64,000 nt of DNA from Lachnospiraceae bacterium UBA7076 (lineage in GTDB: Bacteria; Bacillota; Clostridia; Lachnospirales; Lachnospiraceae), in assembly GCA_002493625.1 (NCBI GenBank), contig DKZK01000013.1, positions 43,573-107,572 on the forward strand, written 5' to 3'. The notes under the pieces are model-generated. The model searched no databases, had not been told where the DNA came from, and saw only the letters and a list, made by a program, of their open reading frames with translations. Positions 8,582 through 18,402 of this stretch are shown here, piece after piece. Numbering within the stretch: the first letter of the stretch is position 1; every line of letters begins with the position of its first letter. The position numbers and the translations under genes were made by a program.

Positions 8582-9403
8582 ATGAAAAAAGAAAAAACAA
8601 AAGGCGGCTACATATTGCAGTCCGTGGTTTCATTACTTGCGGCGCTATTAATTGCATTGCTTTTATTTGCGGCATTTTCTGATGACATAAAATATCTGTT
8701 TGGAAAAGCCCAAAATATGAACAGTGTGCTTGCGGAAGGAGAACCTGAAAAGGGTGAATATGTATCTGTAGGGGTAGATGCGGTTGTTGACTGGTATGCA
8801 GAGACTAACTACAAGATAAACGGAGTTATACCGGCAGGTTCAAAGTGGCACTGTGTGGTATGGTTAGACGATGAATCCTTCATATCGCTTACGGTTAAGG
8901 GGAAGAAGAACAAGGACATCATAAACGGGTTGATACATGATACTGAAAGATATCTGAATTATCAGGAGGAAGCACTGCCTTCGCCTGTGGTGTTTGAGGG
9001 TAAGATAACAAGCATCGGAAGCGAGGTGGATGAGTATTATGATGAGGCTATAAGATATTACGGAATAACCGGTCAGGAGGTGCATTATCTTACAATAGAC
9101 ACTACATATTCCAAAACGTCAATCATAATATACGGAATTATATTCCTTGCCATTATCGGAATGTTCATAGGAATGTTCATAGGCGGCATAAAGGGAGCAA
9201 AGAGATTGAAGGCGGCGGAAGGTCTTGCTGCATCAGCTCCGCAAAACTATAACCAGCAGGGCTTTGGCAGCGGACAGACCTACAATACATATGACAGCGG
9301 TCAGGGCGGCGGACAGACGTACAATACATATGACAGCGGTCAGGGCGGCGGACAGACGTACAACATATATGACAACGGTCAGGGCGGCAACACGAACACG
9401 TAA
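8582..9403 (+). CDS. two-span membrane protein with glycine/tyrosine-rich tandem-repeat tail, function unknown
   Basis: I do not recognise a named function. The 273-residue protein has an N-terminal span at about 13-32 and a second at about 181-203 rich in Gly, Met and Ile. The roughly 150 residues between them should be outside the cell and have mixed alpha/beta character. The cytoplasmic tail, from about 215, is Gln/Asn/Gly/Tyr-rich and contains three tandem copies of a 13-residue unit of the form GQTYNTYDSGQGG. Such low-complexity tails often mediate weak self-association, which is inference. It starts behind AAAGGGGG and lies 71 bases before the giant adhesin gene with no terminator between them, so it may share a transcript with the adhesin. 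Confidence 0.7.
   Translation: MKKEKTKGGYILQSVVSLLAALLIALLLFAAFSDDIKYLFGKAQNMNSVLAEGEPEKGEYVSVGVDAVVDWYAETNYKINGVIPAGSKWHCVVWLDDESFISLTVKGKKNKDIINGLIHDTERYLNYQEEALPSPVVFEGKITSIGSEVDEYYDEAIRYYGITGQEVHYLTIDTTYSKTSIIIYGIIFLAIIGMFIGMFIGGIKGAKRLKAAEGLAASAPQNYNQQGFGSGQTYNTYDSGQGGGQTYNTYDSGQGGGQTYNIYDNGQGGNTNT
9272..9388 (+). repeat. 39-bp coding tandem repeat, three copies
   Basis: Copies begin at 9272, 9311 and 9350. The first two differ at one base and the third has a few changes (AACATA for AATACA, AACGGT for AGCGGT). The period is a multiple of 3, so copy-number change would keep the frame of the enclosing gene. Confidence 0.92.
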
Positions 9404-9474
9404 GATAAATATGATTTGCCTGTATTTTACAACAGGAAATTATATGACAAATTTTATGAAAGGGTGAATGTAAA

Positions 9475-12400
9475 GTGAAGATGAAGGACTTTGTGAAGAA
9501 GAATAGTTTTACAAAAAGAATGGTTGCGCTTATGCTTGTATTACTTTTGCTTACTACGCTTATTCCTTCGGATTTAAGCTTAAAGGCAGAGGGTGAAAAC
9601 GGCAATACCTTGTTTGACGGAACAAGCATAATCATGTCGAGCATGATATTTGACGCTACATATAAGGATGAAAATGGCAAGGAAGTAACGGTTACCGTGG
9701 TTCCGAATGATATGACGGAGCTTCCTGCAAAAGCAACGATTAATCTTGTGATGAATTTCCTGCTTCAGGATGGAACACTTGTGCAGGCGGACAGGGATTA
9801 TGTCTATAACGTACCGAAGGGAATAAGGGTTGACAGCAGTGTTACGCTTCCTCTTAAAATGGACGGAGAAGACGAGCCGATTGGTGACGTTGTTATATCA
9901 AAGGACGGTACGCTGACATTCCATTTTGACACGGATGTAATCGGAAGCAGTCAGGGCGTTCATTTTTATGTAGGCTTTGGCGGCGGCTTAAGCGATGAAC
10001 TTGATGAGAAGGATGAAGAACTGAAGATACAATTTCCTACAGGAGGGGCATCCTTTGATTTTGATATAAAGTCTCTTGGTGATACGACTCCTGACAGGGA
10101 GGATGAGGGACCGAACGCCGTCATAAACAAATCGGGAAGCTTTGTAACGGGAGAGGATGGTACGAAGTATGTGGAATGGACGGTTTCCCTCAGAAATAAA
10201 AACGGAGATGTAATTGAGGGAGACATTACGGATAACCTGCCGGCGGGACTGACCTATGCGGGAAATGTAAACGTAAACGGCAAAACATACCCGAGCATAA
10301 CAGGCAATTCATACGGCTACAATCAGGAAAACGGCGCTCCGAGGATGGACATTTCAACGCCGGCGGGTGGTACGTCCGTAAATATTCATGTGGAAAACTG
10401 TAAGCCCGATTATGATACAAAGGTTACATTTTTGACAGTCATGGATGAAAATCAGATATACGGGTCTGCCATTGACGGAAATACCTCCGCTGACGTTACC
10501 AACTCAGCAACATTTAATCCGAGTGATGATGAGGAGGGTGTAAGCAGCACTGCAACGATTACAAAAAAACCGAATGTGCTGAGTAAGACAAAGGGCAATG
10601 TGGATGCTGATGGAAATGTTGAATGGACCGTAACGGTAAATGCGGACAGACTTGACATAGGCGGTACGACGATTGCGGACAACTGGACGAACGGAACTCT
10701 TGTAGGAAACGAAATCAGTGTGTTAAAGGCTGATGGCTCAGCGCTTGGGACAGCAACGTTGGTTTCGGGGGCGGCTGGCGCCTATGGTTTTACCTTTACT
10801 GTACCTGACGGATGCAGCGATACACTTATCATAAAGTACAAGACGCATATATCCACAATGGAGAATGAAAGCAAGAATATAGTAAATCTCACGGGCGGAA
10901 CAGACCCTTCCTATAACCTTGAAAGCTCTGCCACCGTACCGGGGGCTGATTTGTTTAAAAAAGACGGACTTGGATATGACCCTATATCACAGACAGTTTC
11001 ATGGCGCATAACAGTTAATGAGAGTGGAAGACCACTTGAAAATGTTGTGGTTGAGGATATTTTCCCCGGAAATCTTCTGGATAAGGACACGGTTTCCGTA
11101 AGCGTCAGTCCTTCCACGGGAACATGGTCGGGACCAAATACTGCAGGCACCAACCCAAAGGGCTATACGGACCCGCAGAGCCTTAGCTTTAATCTGGGAA
11201 ATATCGACAACACGGTTTACATAACGGTTTCCATGAAAATAAATACTTTAAATGTAGCCATGAATGCATGGAATACGTTTAAGAATTATGCAAAGCTTAC
11301 GTCTGATACGATCACGAATCCTATAGACGATGAGGCGGAGATTGGAACAAATGTTGAGGACGTAAAGCTGGCGCAGAAATGGGGAAAAAGAACAGAAAAG
11401 AACAATAAGGTTAAAGCCGGCTATATTACATGGACCATAGAGGTCAAGGGACAAAAGCAAAGACCGGAAGGATATAAGATAAAGGATTATATTCCTGCAA
11501 ATATGGAATATGTTCCGGGAAGCTTCCGGGTGCAGAATCAGTATTGGGATGGTAATCCGAGCTATAAGCCGCAGGTAACCATGATTACCACCGGTCAGGA
11601 TGGCCAGCCGATTGATAAGCCGTACATAGAGTACACCTTTGACCCTGCGGAGGATGCCCGTTTCTTAGATACAGTCGGCAATGGAGGCGCTTTCTGGATT
11701 CAATATGAAACGAAGGTAAAGGATAAGGATTCTGCCCTGAATAATACCACATATACTAACAGCGTGGATGTGACGGCAGATTTTCCGAACGATGTAAGTG
11801 TGACACAAACAGAAAACGCATCCGTGACAGAAACCCTCGGCGGTATTCTCGGTAAGGATTATGCCTATAAACAAGGCTCAAATGAGGTTACATGGATTGT
11901 TAAGATAAATGAAGCAAAAACGGACATGAGTGCAATCAAAAATCCTACCATAAAGGATCAGCTTGAGGACTACCTTGAATACAAGGCAGGCTCGGGAAAG
12001 CTTTATCTGGTAAGTATGGATGGAACAAGGACGGAGGTTCCGAATACAAATTATCAGATAGCGGTAGTAAATAATCTTGTTACCGTAGTGCTTCCGAATA
12101 TTTCTACAAACTATTATGAATTTGAGTTTACCACAAGGTTTACAAAGGGCGCAGGTGAAATGTCCCAAATTAAGGTAAACAATAAGGTTGACCTTGTGGG
12201 AGACGGCGTGATAGACCAGAAGCAGACCTCTGATGTAACAAATATTAATTTCAATTCTGCTGTAGCGGGAGCTTCTGTAAAGCGTCAGATACGTGTAAGG
12301 AAGGTGGATGCCTCCTCAGGCACACCGCTGGAGGGAGCAACCTTTGAGCTGTATCTTCCGGGCAAAATCGAAGACAAGGATGTGCTTATAGGCAGAGCGG

Positions 12401-15400
12401 TTACGGATAAGGACGGATATGCCGTATTTGAGGAAACCGATACATTGCTTGGCGCAACCTTAAAGCTTATGGAGACGGAAACACCGCCCGGCTATGATTA
12501 TGTGGAAGCTACAACCAATACAGGGGATACAACCTCTGCTGAAGGTGTAACGATTATCAAAAACTTTACGGAGGCAAATCTTAACGCAGATACAAACGGA
12601 AAGTTTTACGAAATTGTTATACCGAATAAAAACGAAAATGATGTTACAACTGCTGATATTACCCTTAAAAAGGTAGACGCAGCAACGAATGCCGTGCTTC
12701 CGAATGCAGTGTATGGACTTTACACGGATTCGGCTTGTACCACTCTTAAGGGCGTGACAAAGGCTACGGACGATAAGGGCTATGTCACTTTTGGAAATAT
12801 TCCTGAGGGAACCTACTGGCTTAAGGAGATTACGCCGCCTGACGGTTATAAGCTTTCTGACCGGATAGTAAAGGTTGAGGTAATCGTTAATAAATCTGTG
12901 ACACCTGCAACCGTATCGGTAGAATATGATGATGCCGTTGCCACCGAGGTTGAGGTTACTGACGCTAAGGCAACAGGAAAATTCATCATAACCAAGATAG
13001 AATCAGGCAGCAAAACCAATGAAAAGATTGCAGGCGTTAAGTTTGAAATCTACAAGGATGAGGCGTGTACTCTTTTTGTGGCTGATGCAACAACAGATGC
13101 AAATGGTATTGCTGAATTTGCCGGCCTTGAGCTTGGAAGAACCTATTGGTATAAGGAGGCAAGCGCTCCGGATAAATATGTGCTTGATCAAACAGTAAGA
13201 AGCATTAAGGTAGGTACCGGAACTGAGACTACTGACCAAATTAAAAAGGTCACGGTATATAACAGCCTTAAGCTTGGAAATATAGTTCTCACAAAGCAGG
13301 ATGACAGCATTCCTGCAAGAAGGCTTGAAGGGGTTGAATTTACTCTTTACACGGCAAATGCGGATGGCAGTGTGGGTGCGCCTTATCAAAAGGACGATGG
13401 CAGCGGCGCTTTAGTAAATTATGTTGTCACTACTGATAAAAATGGTATGGCAACCTTTGAGGACGTTCCTTTTGGCAATTATATTGTCAGGGAAACACAG
13501 GGAAAGACAAATTATATTGTGGCTGCCGATACGGAAATTGTTGTAAATAAAACAGGTGACACGACCAGAACCATTATCAATAAGGCGGAAAGATTTACCG
13601 TTACTATCAATAAATTGGATAATGCGCTGCCTGCAAAACCACTTCGGGGAGCAGAGTTTACCCTGTACAATGAAAGCGGAGTTGTCATAAGAACCGGTAT
13701 TACGGATAAAGACGGAAGTCTTATCTTTAAGGACATCCCGCTCAGGGAATATACGGGAAACTATATATTAAAGGAGACAAAGACGCCTGATGGTTATATT
13801 AAGGCAGCAGACAAAACTATAACGTATGCTCAAATAATGGCTGCTGTGACAGATGGTGATGGCGTGCATCAAATTAACTTTACCAATGCGAATGCCATTA
13901 TTGATGAGAAACAGGCGGGCAAGGTATTGCTTCGCAAGGTTGATAAGGATGATACATCAAAAGGTCTTCGCGGCGCTGAGTATGTTCTTATGGATGAGGA
14001 CGGCAACATAGTAATGACTACATATTCCATGACGACATCAGAAGCAGCGGCTAAGGTTGCGGCAGGGGTTGCCGGTGCCGAGGAAGGCTCCATATACTTT
14101 GAGGGCATAAAATTTGGAACCTACTATATTGTTGAGACAAAAGCGCCTGTATTTGATGATAAGGTATATATACGTGATGAGAAAAAATACAAGGTCGTTA
14201 TCAGCTCAAATGACGAGACGGTAACTGATGTTACATATGTGGATGAAAGCGGTGTTGAACATCAAAATACCACAGGTTATTTTACAAATGAGGTGCAGCC
14301 GGATGAGCTTCCTTTTGTAAGCTTTAAGCTGAAAAAGACGGATGATGCTGCAACGGCAAACCCTGTACACGGCGCCGTATTTAAGCTGTACAAAAATGAC
14401 CCTAAGGCTGCTGATAAAACGGGAGCAGATGCAGAGGGCTTTATTGATACGGGTATAACGGGAGTCAGCGGTACGGATGGAATGGTTTATTTCAGACGTA
14501 TATCCGTAAAGGATGATTCTAATGAGACAGTTTACAGGATTGTGGAGACGGAAACGCTTTTCGGATATAAAAAGAGTGATATAAAATATACCATTACAAA
14601 GGCAGAGCTTAATGCTAATGCCGGTTTGTATGTAGATGATGATCCTGATAATCCTACGAATCCGAATGTTACGACAAGGGATGATGCTGACATCACTTAC
14701 CTTCCTACGGCGGATGCGGCAGGACATCTTACCGGTACTGCAAATGTCAGCACTACAAGCGGTCTTACCGTTATAAATGAAAAGCTTTATGGAAGCATAA
14801 AGCTTACAAAGCAGGGGCCTACATCAAATGTTAAGCTTGCAGGTGCAAAGTTTACAATATGTAATGAAAACGGAAGCCGAATACGTGTAGAGGGTGAATA
14901 CCGTGATGTGGTTACCAATGCACAGGGTGTAGCACTGTTTGAGAAACTGCCGTTTGGCACTTATTATATAATGGAGCAGAATCCTACCCCTGATGGTTAT
15001 ATAAGAACCGATGAGATTATACGTGTTGAAGTAAATAAGGAGTCCAAGGTGGGCGCAATTCCTGTTACCGTTACGGATTCAAGAATCAGCCTTTATATAA
15101 GTAAGCAGGACTTTAACATTGGCACGGAGGTTTCCGGCGCAAGGCTTGTTCTGAAGGAAAAAACAGGCGGCAAGGTTATTGACGAGTGGACATCAAGTGT
15201 GGACCCGCGTCATGTGGACTACAGCAAATTGAAAATCAACACAATATATACCTTGGAGGAAACTGCCACGCCGGAGGGCTATGGCTATACGAAAAAAATT
15301 GATTTTCGTATAAAGGATGACGGAACAATTGAGAGATACGGAAGCGTGCTTGGAGATCCGGACTATGACGAAAACTATAATGCAATAAAGGCGGATGCCA

Positions 15401-17958
15401 TTATCCTTTACGACAAAGCGGTCGATTTAACTGTTATAAAGGTGGAAACGGGCACGACTACTCCTATATCCGGCGCAAGGCTTGCAATATATGATGATGC
15501 CGGTGATGAGGTGTACAGATGGACTACGGGAGCGACAGGCGACTGTGATGTTGGAGTGAAGCTTACAGTACCAAGGTCAGGCTATAAGGTATATACCATA
15601 AAAGAGCGGTTTGCGCCTGCGGCTTACATGCTTGCAGAGCCTATACAGTTTGCCGTTGATTCTGACGCAAAGGTATACAGGTATGCAAACGGAGCTCTGG
15701 GGGCTGAAATTACAGACGGTAAAATTCAGATGGAGGATGCAAAGAAGTCGGGAGCGTTCTTCAGAAAGGTTGACTCGGAGACCTATGCCGATATTCAGGG
15801 AGCAGAGCTTGCCATATATGATGTGACAAGCGGAGAAGCTCTGGTAAAGGCGTGGACCAGCGACGGAACGCCTGAGCATTTTGCCGTTGTAAGCAGCAGT
15901 CCTGCTGATGGCGAGCTGGTTGTGGGCAATACATATGAATTCAGGGAGCTTGCGGCGCCTGCGGGATATGCGGAGGCAATGCCTGTTAAATTCAAGATAA
16001 CGGGAACCACTGTGGACAATAAGGCGCAGATACAGGTACTTGAAAATGGAAATGACGATTCCCTGAACTATGATAAGGATACCCTGCTTATGCATGATAA
16101 GAAGGTAACGCTTAAGCTTAAGAAGCAGGATACATTTGGACTGTATCTGCCTGATGCTGAGCTTGAGGTATATGAATATGACTTTGATGCTAAGAGGGCA
16201 GGAACGAAGCTTCAGACCATAACAACGGGCAATACTACAGTTGAGATTGATAACACGAAGCTTAAGCTGGGTGGCTATTACCTTATCAGGGAAACTGTTG
16301 CACCGGACGGCTTTGGATATGCGGATGATATTGTTGTTCACATTAAGGAAGACGGTGTGGCGGAAGCGGTCATGACCATATCGAGAAATGACGGAGCATT
16401 TATATTTGATAATCTTCCTGTTGTATATGAAAATGTTGTTTATGTAACTGACATTGATAATGTTGTAAGCATTGGAAAGCTCGATGCAGATGAGCTTATG
16501 AATGGAAATATTGTACGTGTTGAAAATTCCATGCTTAAGCTTACCTCCGACAATGACAGATTCTTTGAGGAGGTTGTCTGGAGCAGCAGCGACAGAGGTT
16601 CAGAGCCGTTTGATATGCTGAAGTTTACGCCGGGATGCTCTTATACACTTACTGAGATTGGAGCGCCTGACGGATATGCATATACGGATCCGATTAACTT
16701 CAGGATTGATGCAGATACAAGAGAGGTTTATATTTTAAATGATGACGGCTCGGAAACACTTGCGGAAAAGCGTACAGTTTACATTTCGGATGCCAAGATA
16801 AATCTGAATGTGGCTAAGGTGGATATGCTTTCGGGCAAGTCGGTTGCGGGAGCCGGATTCCGTATCGTTGATGCTGACGGAGCGGTTGTTGCATCATGGA
16901 CCAGCAGGGATAAGGCTGACACAATAGACACATCAAAGCTTAAGGCAGGAGACCCTGAATATCTGGCAGCCAATGCTGACTACAAAAAATATGCAGAGTA
17001 CACGGTACAGGAGATTGAACCGCCTGTGGGCTATGAGAAGGCAGCGGATGTTACATTTGCCATAGACGGGGATGGTAAGATGTATCATGTTACCGCAGAT
17101 GAAAGCGGACAGAAGCAGTATACATTATTTACCGTTACTGCCGGCGGCGTGCATATGAATCTTATAAAGGTTTCAGATGAGCCGCAGCTTAAGATAAGCA
17201 AGACTGACATAATGGGTAAGGAAGTCCCTAAGGCAACACTTACCATATATGCTAAGGATGACAGTGTGGACTTTGAACCAATTACATGGTCTACGGGAGA
17301 CACTGTAGGAGAACCGAAATATGTAAGCAGGAATGTGTTTACGCCAAATGTAGAATATGTGCTTGAGGAGGTTGCTGCTCCGAATGGATATGCATACGCG
17401 CATAATATTACGTTCTACTTTGACGAAAACGGCGTGCTTTATGTGGACGGCGTCCCTATGGATGGTTCAAGAGAAATCAATATGGTTGATGAGAATATAA
17501 ATGTAGTTGTAAGCAAGCAGGATGCAGAAAGCTCAAATGAGATAAAGGGCGCATCTCTTGCAATAAGAGACAGTAAGGGCGAGGTAATCCATACATTTGA
17601 AAGTGATGTAAGGCCTGCGTTGCTTCCTTCAGAATTATTTGCCGTTGAAAAAGGTAAGCTTTCATACTACACCCTTGAGGAGCTTATAGCGCCTGAGGGC
17701 TATCTGATGGCTGAGCCTGTGAAATTTGCAATCGATGATTCAGGAACGATATATATTGCAGATGAGACCGGTGAGTATAAGCCTGCGACAGCTACAAACG
17801 GTACGGTTGTCATGAAGGACGCAAGAGACCCGAATTACACCTCAAGTGTAATTAAGGGACCAAATACAGGCGACAATATGCCGATAATACCAATTGTCAT
17901 CCTGGGCATTGCAGCGCTTGGCGGAATTATATTTATAATAAGAAGAAAGCTTGTGTAG
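9475..17958 (+). CDS. giant cell-wall-anchored adhesin with Cna-type and SpaA-type isopeptide domains
   Basis: A 2,827-residue exported surface protein. The signal peptide spans 1-38 (KKNSFTKR, a long Leu run, cleavage near LKA). After about 170 residues there are roughly five collagen-binding-type domains (about 215-930), each opening with a Lys-rich strand and a W-T/I-V-x-V/I-N core. From about 935 to 2780 come prealbumin (SpaA/Cna-B-like) repeats; I count 16 E-box-like motifs of the type E-T/L-x-x-P-x-G-Y (for example TPPDGY, AAPAGY, IAPEGY), whose Glu normally catalyses a Lys-Asn isopeptide bond. The C-terminus has a sorting signal: GPNTG 2795-2799, a hydrophobic span, then RRKLV. The first position of the motif is Gly rather than Leu. 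GTG 9475 was chosen; ATG 9481 is an alternative. No sortase is nearby. It should form a long, protease-resistant stalk; the ligand is unknown. Confidence 0.9.
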   Translation: MKMKDFVKKNSFTKRMVALMLVLLLLTTLIPSDLSLKAEGENGNTLFDGTSIIMSSMIFDATYKDENGKEVTVTVVPNDMTELPAKATINLVMNFLLQDGTLVQADRDYVYNVPKGIRVDSSVTLPLKMDGEDEPIGDVVISKDGTLTFHFDTDVIGSSQGVHFYVGFGGGLSDELDEKDEELKIQFPTGGASFDFDIKSLGDTTPDREDEGPNAVINKSGSFVTGEDGTKYVEWTVSLRNKNGDVIEGDITDNLPAGLTYAGNVNVNGKTYPSITGNSYGYNQENGAPRMDISTPAGGTSVNIHVENCKPDYDTKVTFLTVMDENQIYGSAIDGNTSADVTNSATFNPSDDEEGVSSTATITKKPNVLSKTKGNVDADGNVEWTVTVNADRLDIGGTTIADNWTNGTLVGNEISVLKADGSALGTATLVSGAAGAYGFTFTVPDGCSDTLIIKYKTHISTMENESKNIVNLTGGTDPSYNLESSATVPGADLFKKDGLGYDPISQTVSWRITVNESGRPLENVVVEDIFPGNLLDKDTVSVSVSPSTGTWSGPNTAGTNPKGYTDPQSLSFNLGNIDNTVYITVSMKINTLNVAMNAWNTFKNYAKLTSDTITNPIDDEAEIGTNVEDVKLAQKWGKRTEKNNKVKAGYITWTIEVKGQKQRPEGYKIKDYIPANMEYVPGSFRVQNQYWDGNPSYKPQVTMITTGQDGQPIDKPYIEYTFDPAEDARFLDTVGNGGAFWIQYETKVKDKDSALNNTTYTNSVDVTADFPNDVSVTQTENASVTETLGGILGKDYAYKQGSNEVTWIVKINEAKTDMSAIKNPTIKDQLEDYLEYKAGSGKLYLVSMDGTRTEVPNTNYQIAVVNNLVTVVLPNISTNYYEFEFTTRFTKGAGEMSQIKVNNKVDLVGDGVIDQKQTSDVTNINFNSAVAGASVKRQIRVRKVDASSGTPLEGATFELYLPGKIEDKDVLIGRAVTDKDGYAVFEETDTLLGATLKLMETETPPGYDYVEATTNTGDTTSAEGVTIIKNFTEANLNADTNGKFYEIVIPNKNENDVTTADITLKKVDAATNAVLPNAVYGLYTDSACTTLKGVTKATDDKGYVTFGNIPEGTYWLKEITPPDGYKLSDRIVKVEVIVNKSVTPATVSVEYDDAVATEVEVTDAKATGKFIITKIESGSKTNEKIAGVKFEIYKDEACTLFVADATTDANGIAEFAGLELGRTYWYKEASAPDKYVLDQTVRSIKVGTGTETTDQIKKVTVYNSLKLGNIVLTKQDDSIPARRLEGVEFTLYTANADGSVGAPYQKDDGSGALVNYVVTTDKNGMATFEDVPFGNYIVRETQGKTNYIVAADTEIVVNKTGDTTRTIINKAERFTVTINKLDNALPAKPLRGAEFTLYNESGVVIRTGITDKDGSLIFKDIPLREYTGNYILKETKTPDGYIKAADKTITYAQIMAAVTDGDGVHQINFTNANAIIDEKQAGKVLLRKVDKDDTSKGLRGAEYVLMDEDGNIVMTTYSMTTSEAAAKVAAGVAGAEEGSIYFEGIKFGTYYIVETKAPVFDDKVYIRDEKKYKVVISSNDETVTDVTYVDESGVEHQNTTGYFTNEVQPDELPFVSFKLKKTDDAATANPVHGAVFKLYKNDPKAADKTGADAEGFIDTGITGVSGTDGMVYFRRISVKDDSNETVYRIVETETLFGYKKSDIKYTITKAELNANAGLYVDDDPDNPTNPNVTTRDDADITYLPTADAAGHLTGTANVSTTSGLTVINEKLYGSIKLTKQGPTSNVKLAGAKFTICNENGSRIRVEGEYRDVVTNAQGVALFEKLPFGTYYIMEQNPTPDGYIRTDEIIRVEVNKESKVGAIPVTVTDSRISLYISKQDFNIGTEVSGARLVLKEKTGGKVIDEWTSSVDPRHVDYSKLKINTIYTLEETATPEGYGYTKKIDFRIKDDGTIERYGSVLGDPDYDENYNAIKADAIILYDKAVDLTVIKVETGTTTPISGARLAIYDDAGDEVYRWTTGATGDCDVGVKLTVPRSGYKVYTIKERFAPAAYMLAEPIQFAVDSDAKVYRYANGALGAEITDGKIQMEDAKKSGAFFRKVDSETYADIQGAELAIYDVTSGEALVKAWTSDGTPEHFAVVSSSPADGELVVGNTYEFRELAAPAGYAEAMPVKFKITGTTVDNKAQIQVLENGNDDSLNYDKDTLLMHDKKVTLKLKKQDTFGLYLPDAELEVYEYDFDAKRAGTKLQTITTGNTTVEIDNTKLKLGGYYLIRETVAPDGFGYADDIVVHIKEDGVAEAVMTISRNDGAFIFDNLPVVYENVVYVTDIDNVVSIGKLDADELMNGNIVRVENSMLKLTSDNDRFFEEVVWSSSDRGSEPFDMLKFTPGCSYTLTEIGAPDGYAYTDPINFRIDADTREVYILNDDGSETLAEKRTVYISDAKINLNVAKVDMLSGKSVAGAGFRIVDADGAVVASWTSRDKADTIDTSKLKAGDPEYLAANADYKKYAEYTVQEIEPPVGYEKAADVTFAIDGDGKMYHVTADESGQKQYTLFTVTAGGVHMNLIKVSDEPQLKISKTDIMGKEVPKATLTIYAKDDSVDFEPITWSTGDTVGEPKYVSRNVFTPNVEYVLEEVAAPNGYAYAHNITFYFDENGVLYVDGVPMDGSREINMVDENINVVVSKQDAESSNEIKGASLAIRDSKGEVIHTFESDVRPALLPSELFAVEKGKLSYYTLEELIAPEGYLMAEPVKFAIDDSGTIYIADETGEYKPATATNGTVVMKDARDPNYTSSVIKGPNTGDNMPIIPIVILGIAALGGIIFIIRRKLV

Positions 17959-18006
17959 AGGGGCTTTCATAAGAAATTGCAGTAAAACAGAGCAGTAAAA
18001 ACATGG

Positions 18007-18070
18007 GGCTGCCGCACTAAGGTTATTTAATGTATAATAATCTAAGTGCGGCAGCCTCTTATGCTTTTTT
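18007..18070 (+). terminator. strong terminator after the adhesin, member of the CTGYCGCA palindrome family
   Basis: GGGCTGCCGCACTAAGG and its near-complement CTTAGATT-type right arm (AAGTGCGGCAGCC) form a stem of about 20 pairs ending in TCTT and, after four bases, TTTTTT. It contains an internal TATAAT in the loop. Confidence 0.85.
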
Positions 18071-18084
18071 ATTTTTTATACGCA

Positions 18085-18113
18085 TTGATTTTAATATTCC
18101 TTTGTGGTACAAT
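18085..18113 (+). promoter_or_regulatory. sigma-A promoter of the small toxin gene
   Basis: TTGATT at 18085-18090 and TACAAT at 18108-18113 are separated by 17 bases. Transcription would start near 18120, leaving a 60-base leader with an inverted repeat ATTCTACATAGAAT just before the ribosome site. Confidence 0.7.
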
Positions 18114-18179
18114 GCGTTCAAGGACAACCGTGTTGCAGGGTGGCTGACCTCTATTCTACATAGAATGGGGGTGGTGCTT

Positions 18180-18290
18180 ATGGACAAGAAAAAGAAGAAA
18201 GACAAGAATTTGTTTGACTTCAAAGACCTTATGTCTTTTGGAATGTTCATATTGGCATTGCTGACATTCATTTATCTGATTTGTCATTAA
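18180..18290 (+). CDS. small hydrophobic peptide, putative holin-like type I toxin
   Basis: A 36-residue peptide: seven Lys in the first nine residues, an FDFKDLMSFG hinge, then one hydrophobic span (FGMFILALLTFIYLI) ending in CH. The M-S-F-G-x-F-I-x-A-L-L-T-F-I pattern is the hallmark of the 'putative holin-like toxin' family of Firmicutes type I toxin-antitoxin systems, whose peptides insert into the membrane. The ATG at 18180 is preceded five bases upstream by GGGGGTGG. The open frame extends 50 codons further upstream, but that part runs through the terminator and promoter and has no ribosome site, so it is not coding. Its own promoter, a shared hairpin and a convergent promoter complete the locus. 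Family assignment is from memory of the motif. Confidence 0.72.
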   Translation: MDKKKKKDKNLFDFKDLMSFGMFILALLTFIYLICH

Positions 18291-18301
18291 TGCGTTAAGG
18301 C

Positions 18302-18349
18302 ATAGAAAAACCACCCTAAACTTTGACCGGTAGCAGGTGGATTTTCTAT
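18302..18349. terminator. bidirectional terminator shared by toxin mRNA and antisense RNA
   Basis: ATAGAAAAACCACC at the left pairs with GGTGGATTTTCTAT at the right (one mismatch in 14). Because the arms are A-rich then T-rich, the stem ends in a U tract whichever strand is transcribed. Confidence 0.7.
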
Positions 18350-18396
18350 CCCTATTATGAGGTCAACCCACCTTGTGGGCGGTTGTTCCTTTTTGT
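18302..18396 (-). ncRNA. antisense RNA antitoxin overlapping the toxin 3' untranslated region
   Basis: A consensus-like promoter on the minus strand (see the next feature) would start RNA near 18396 and read back to the shared terminator, giving about 95 nucleotides. The RNA has a 5' hairpin (AACCGCCCACAAGGTGGGTT) and the 3' terminator stem, both complementary to the toxin transcript's tail. Two-hairpin antisense RNAs convergent with a small membrane peptide are the standard layout of Firmicutes type I modules. Ends are inferred from promoter and terminator, not mapped. Confidence 0.62.
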
Positions 18397-18402
18397 ATTT
18401 CA

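Noticed and set aside
9272..9388. Three regularly spaced repeats considered as a CRISPR array
   Set aside because: The copies are directly adjacent without spacers, in frame inside a coding region, and there are no cas genes.
15577..16341. 254-codon open frame on the minus strand inside the adhesin gene
   Set aside because: It lies wholly within a clear + strand coding region with signal peptide and anchor, has no ribosome site, and its translation is Ile/Arg/Cys-rich without recognisable motifs, as expected for a shadow frame.
18030..18179. Longer version of the small toxin peptide starting upstream
   Set aside because: The extra 50 codons would run through the adhesin terminator arm and the toxin promoter, and there is no ribosome site.
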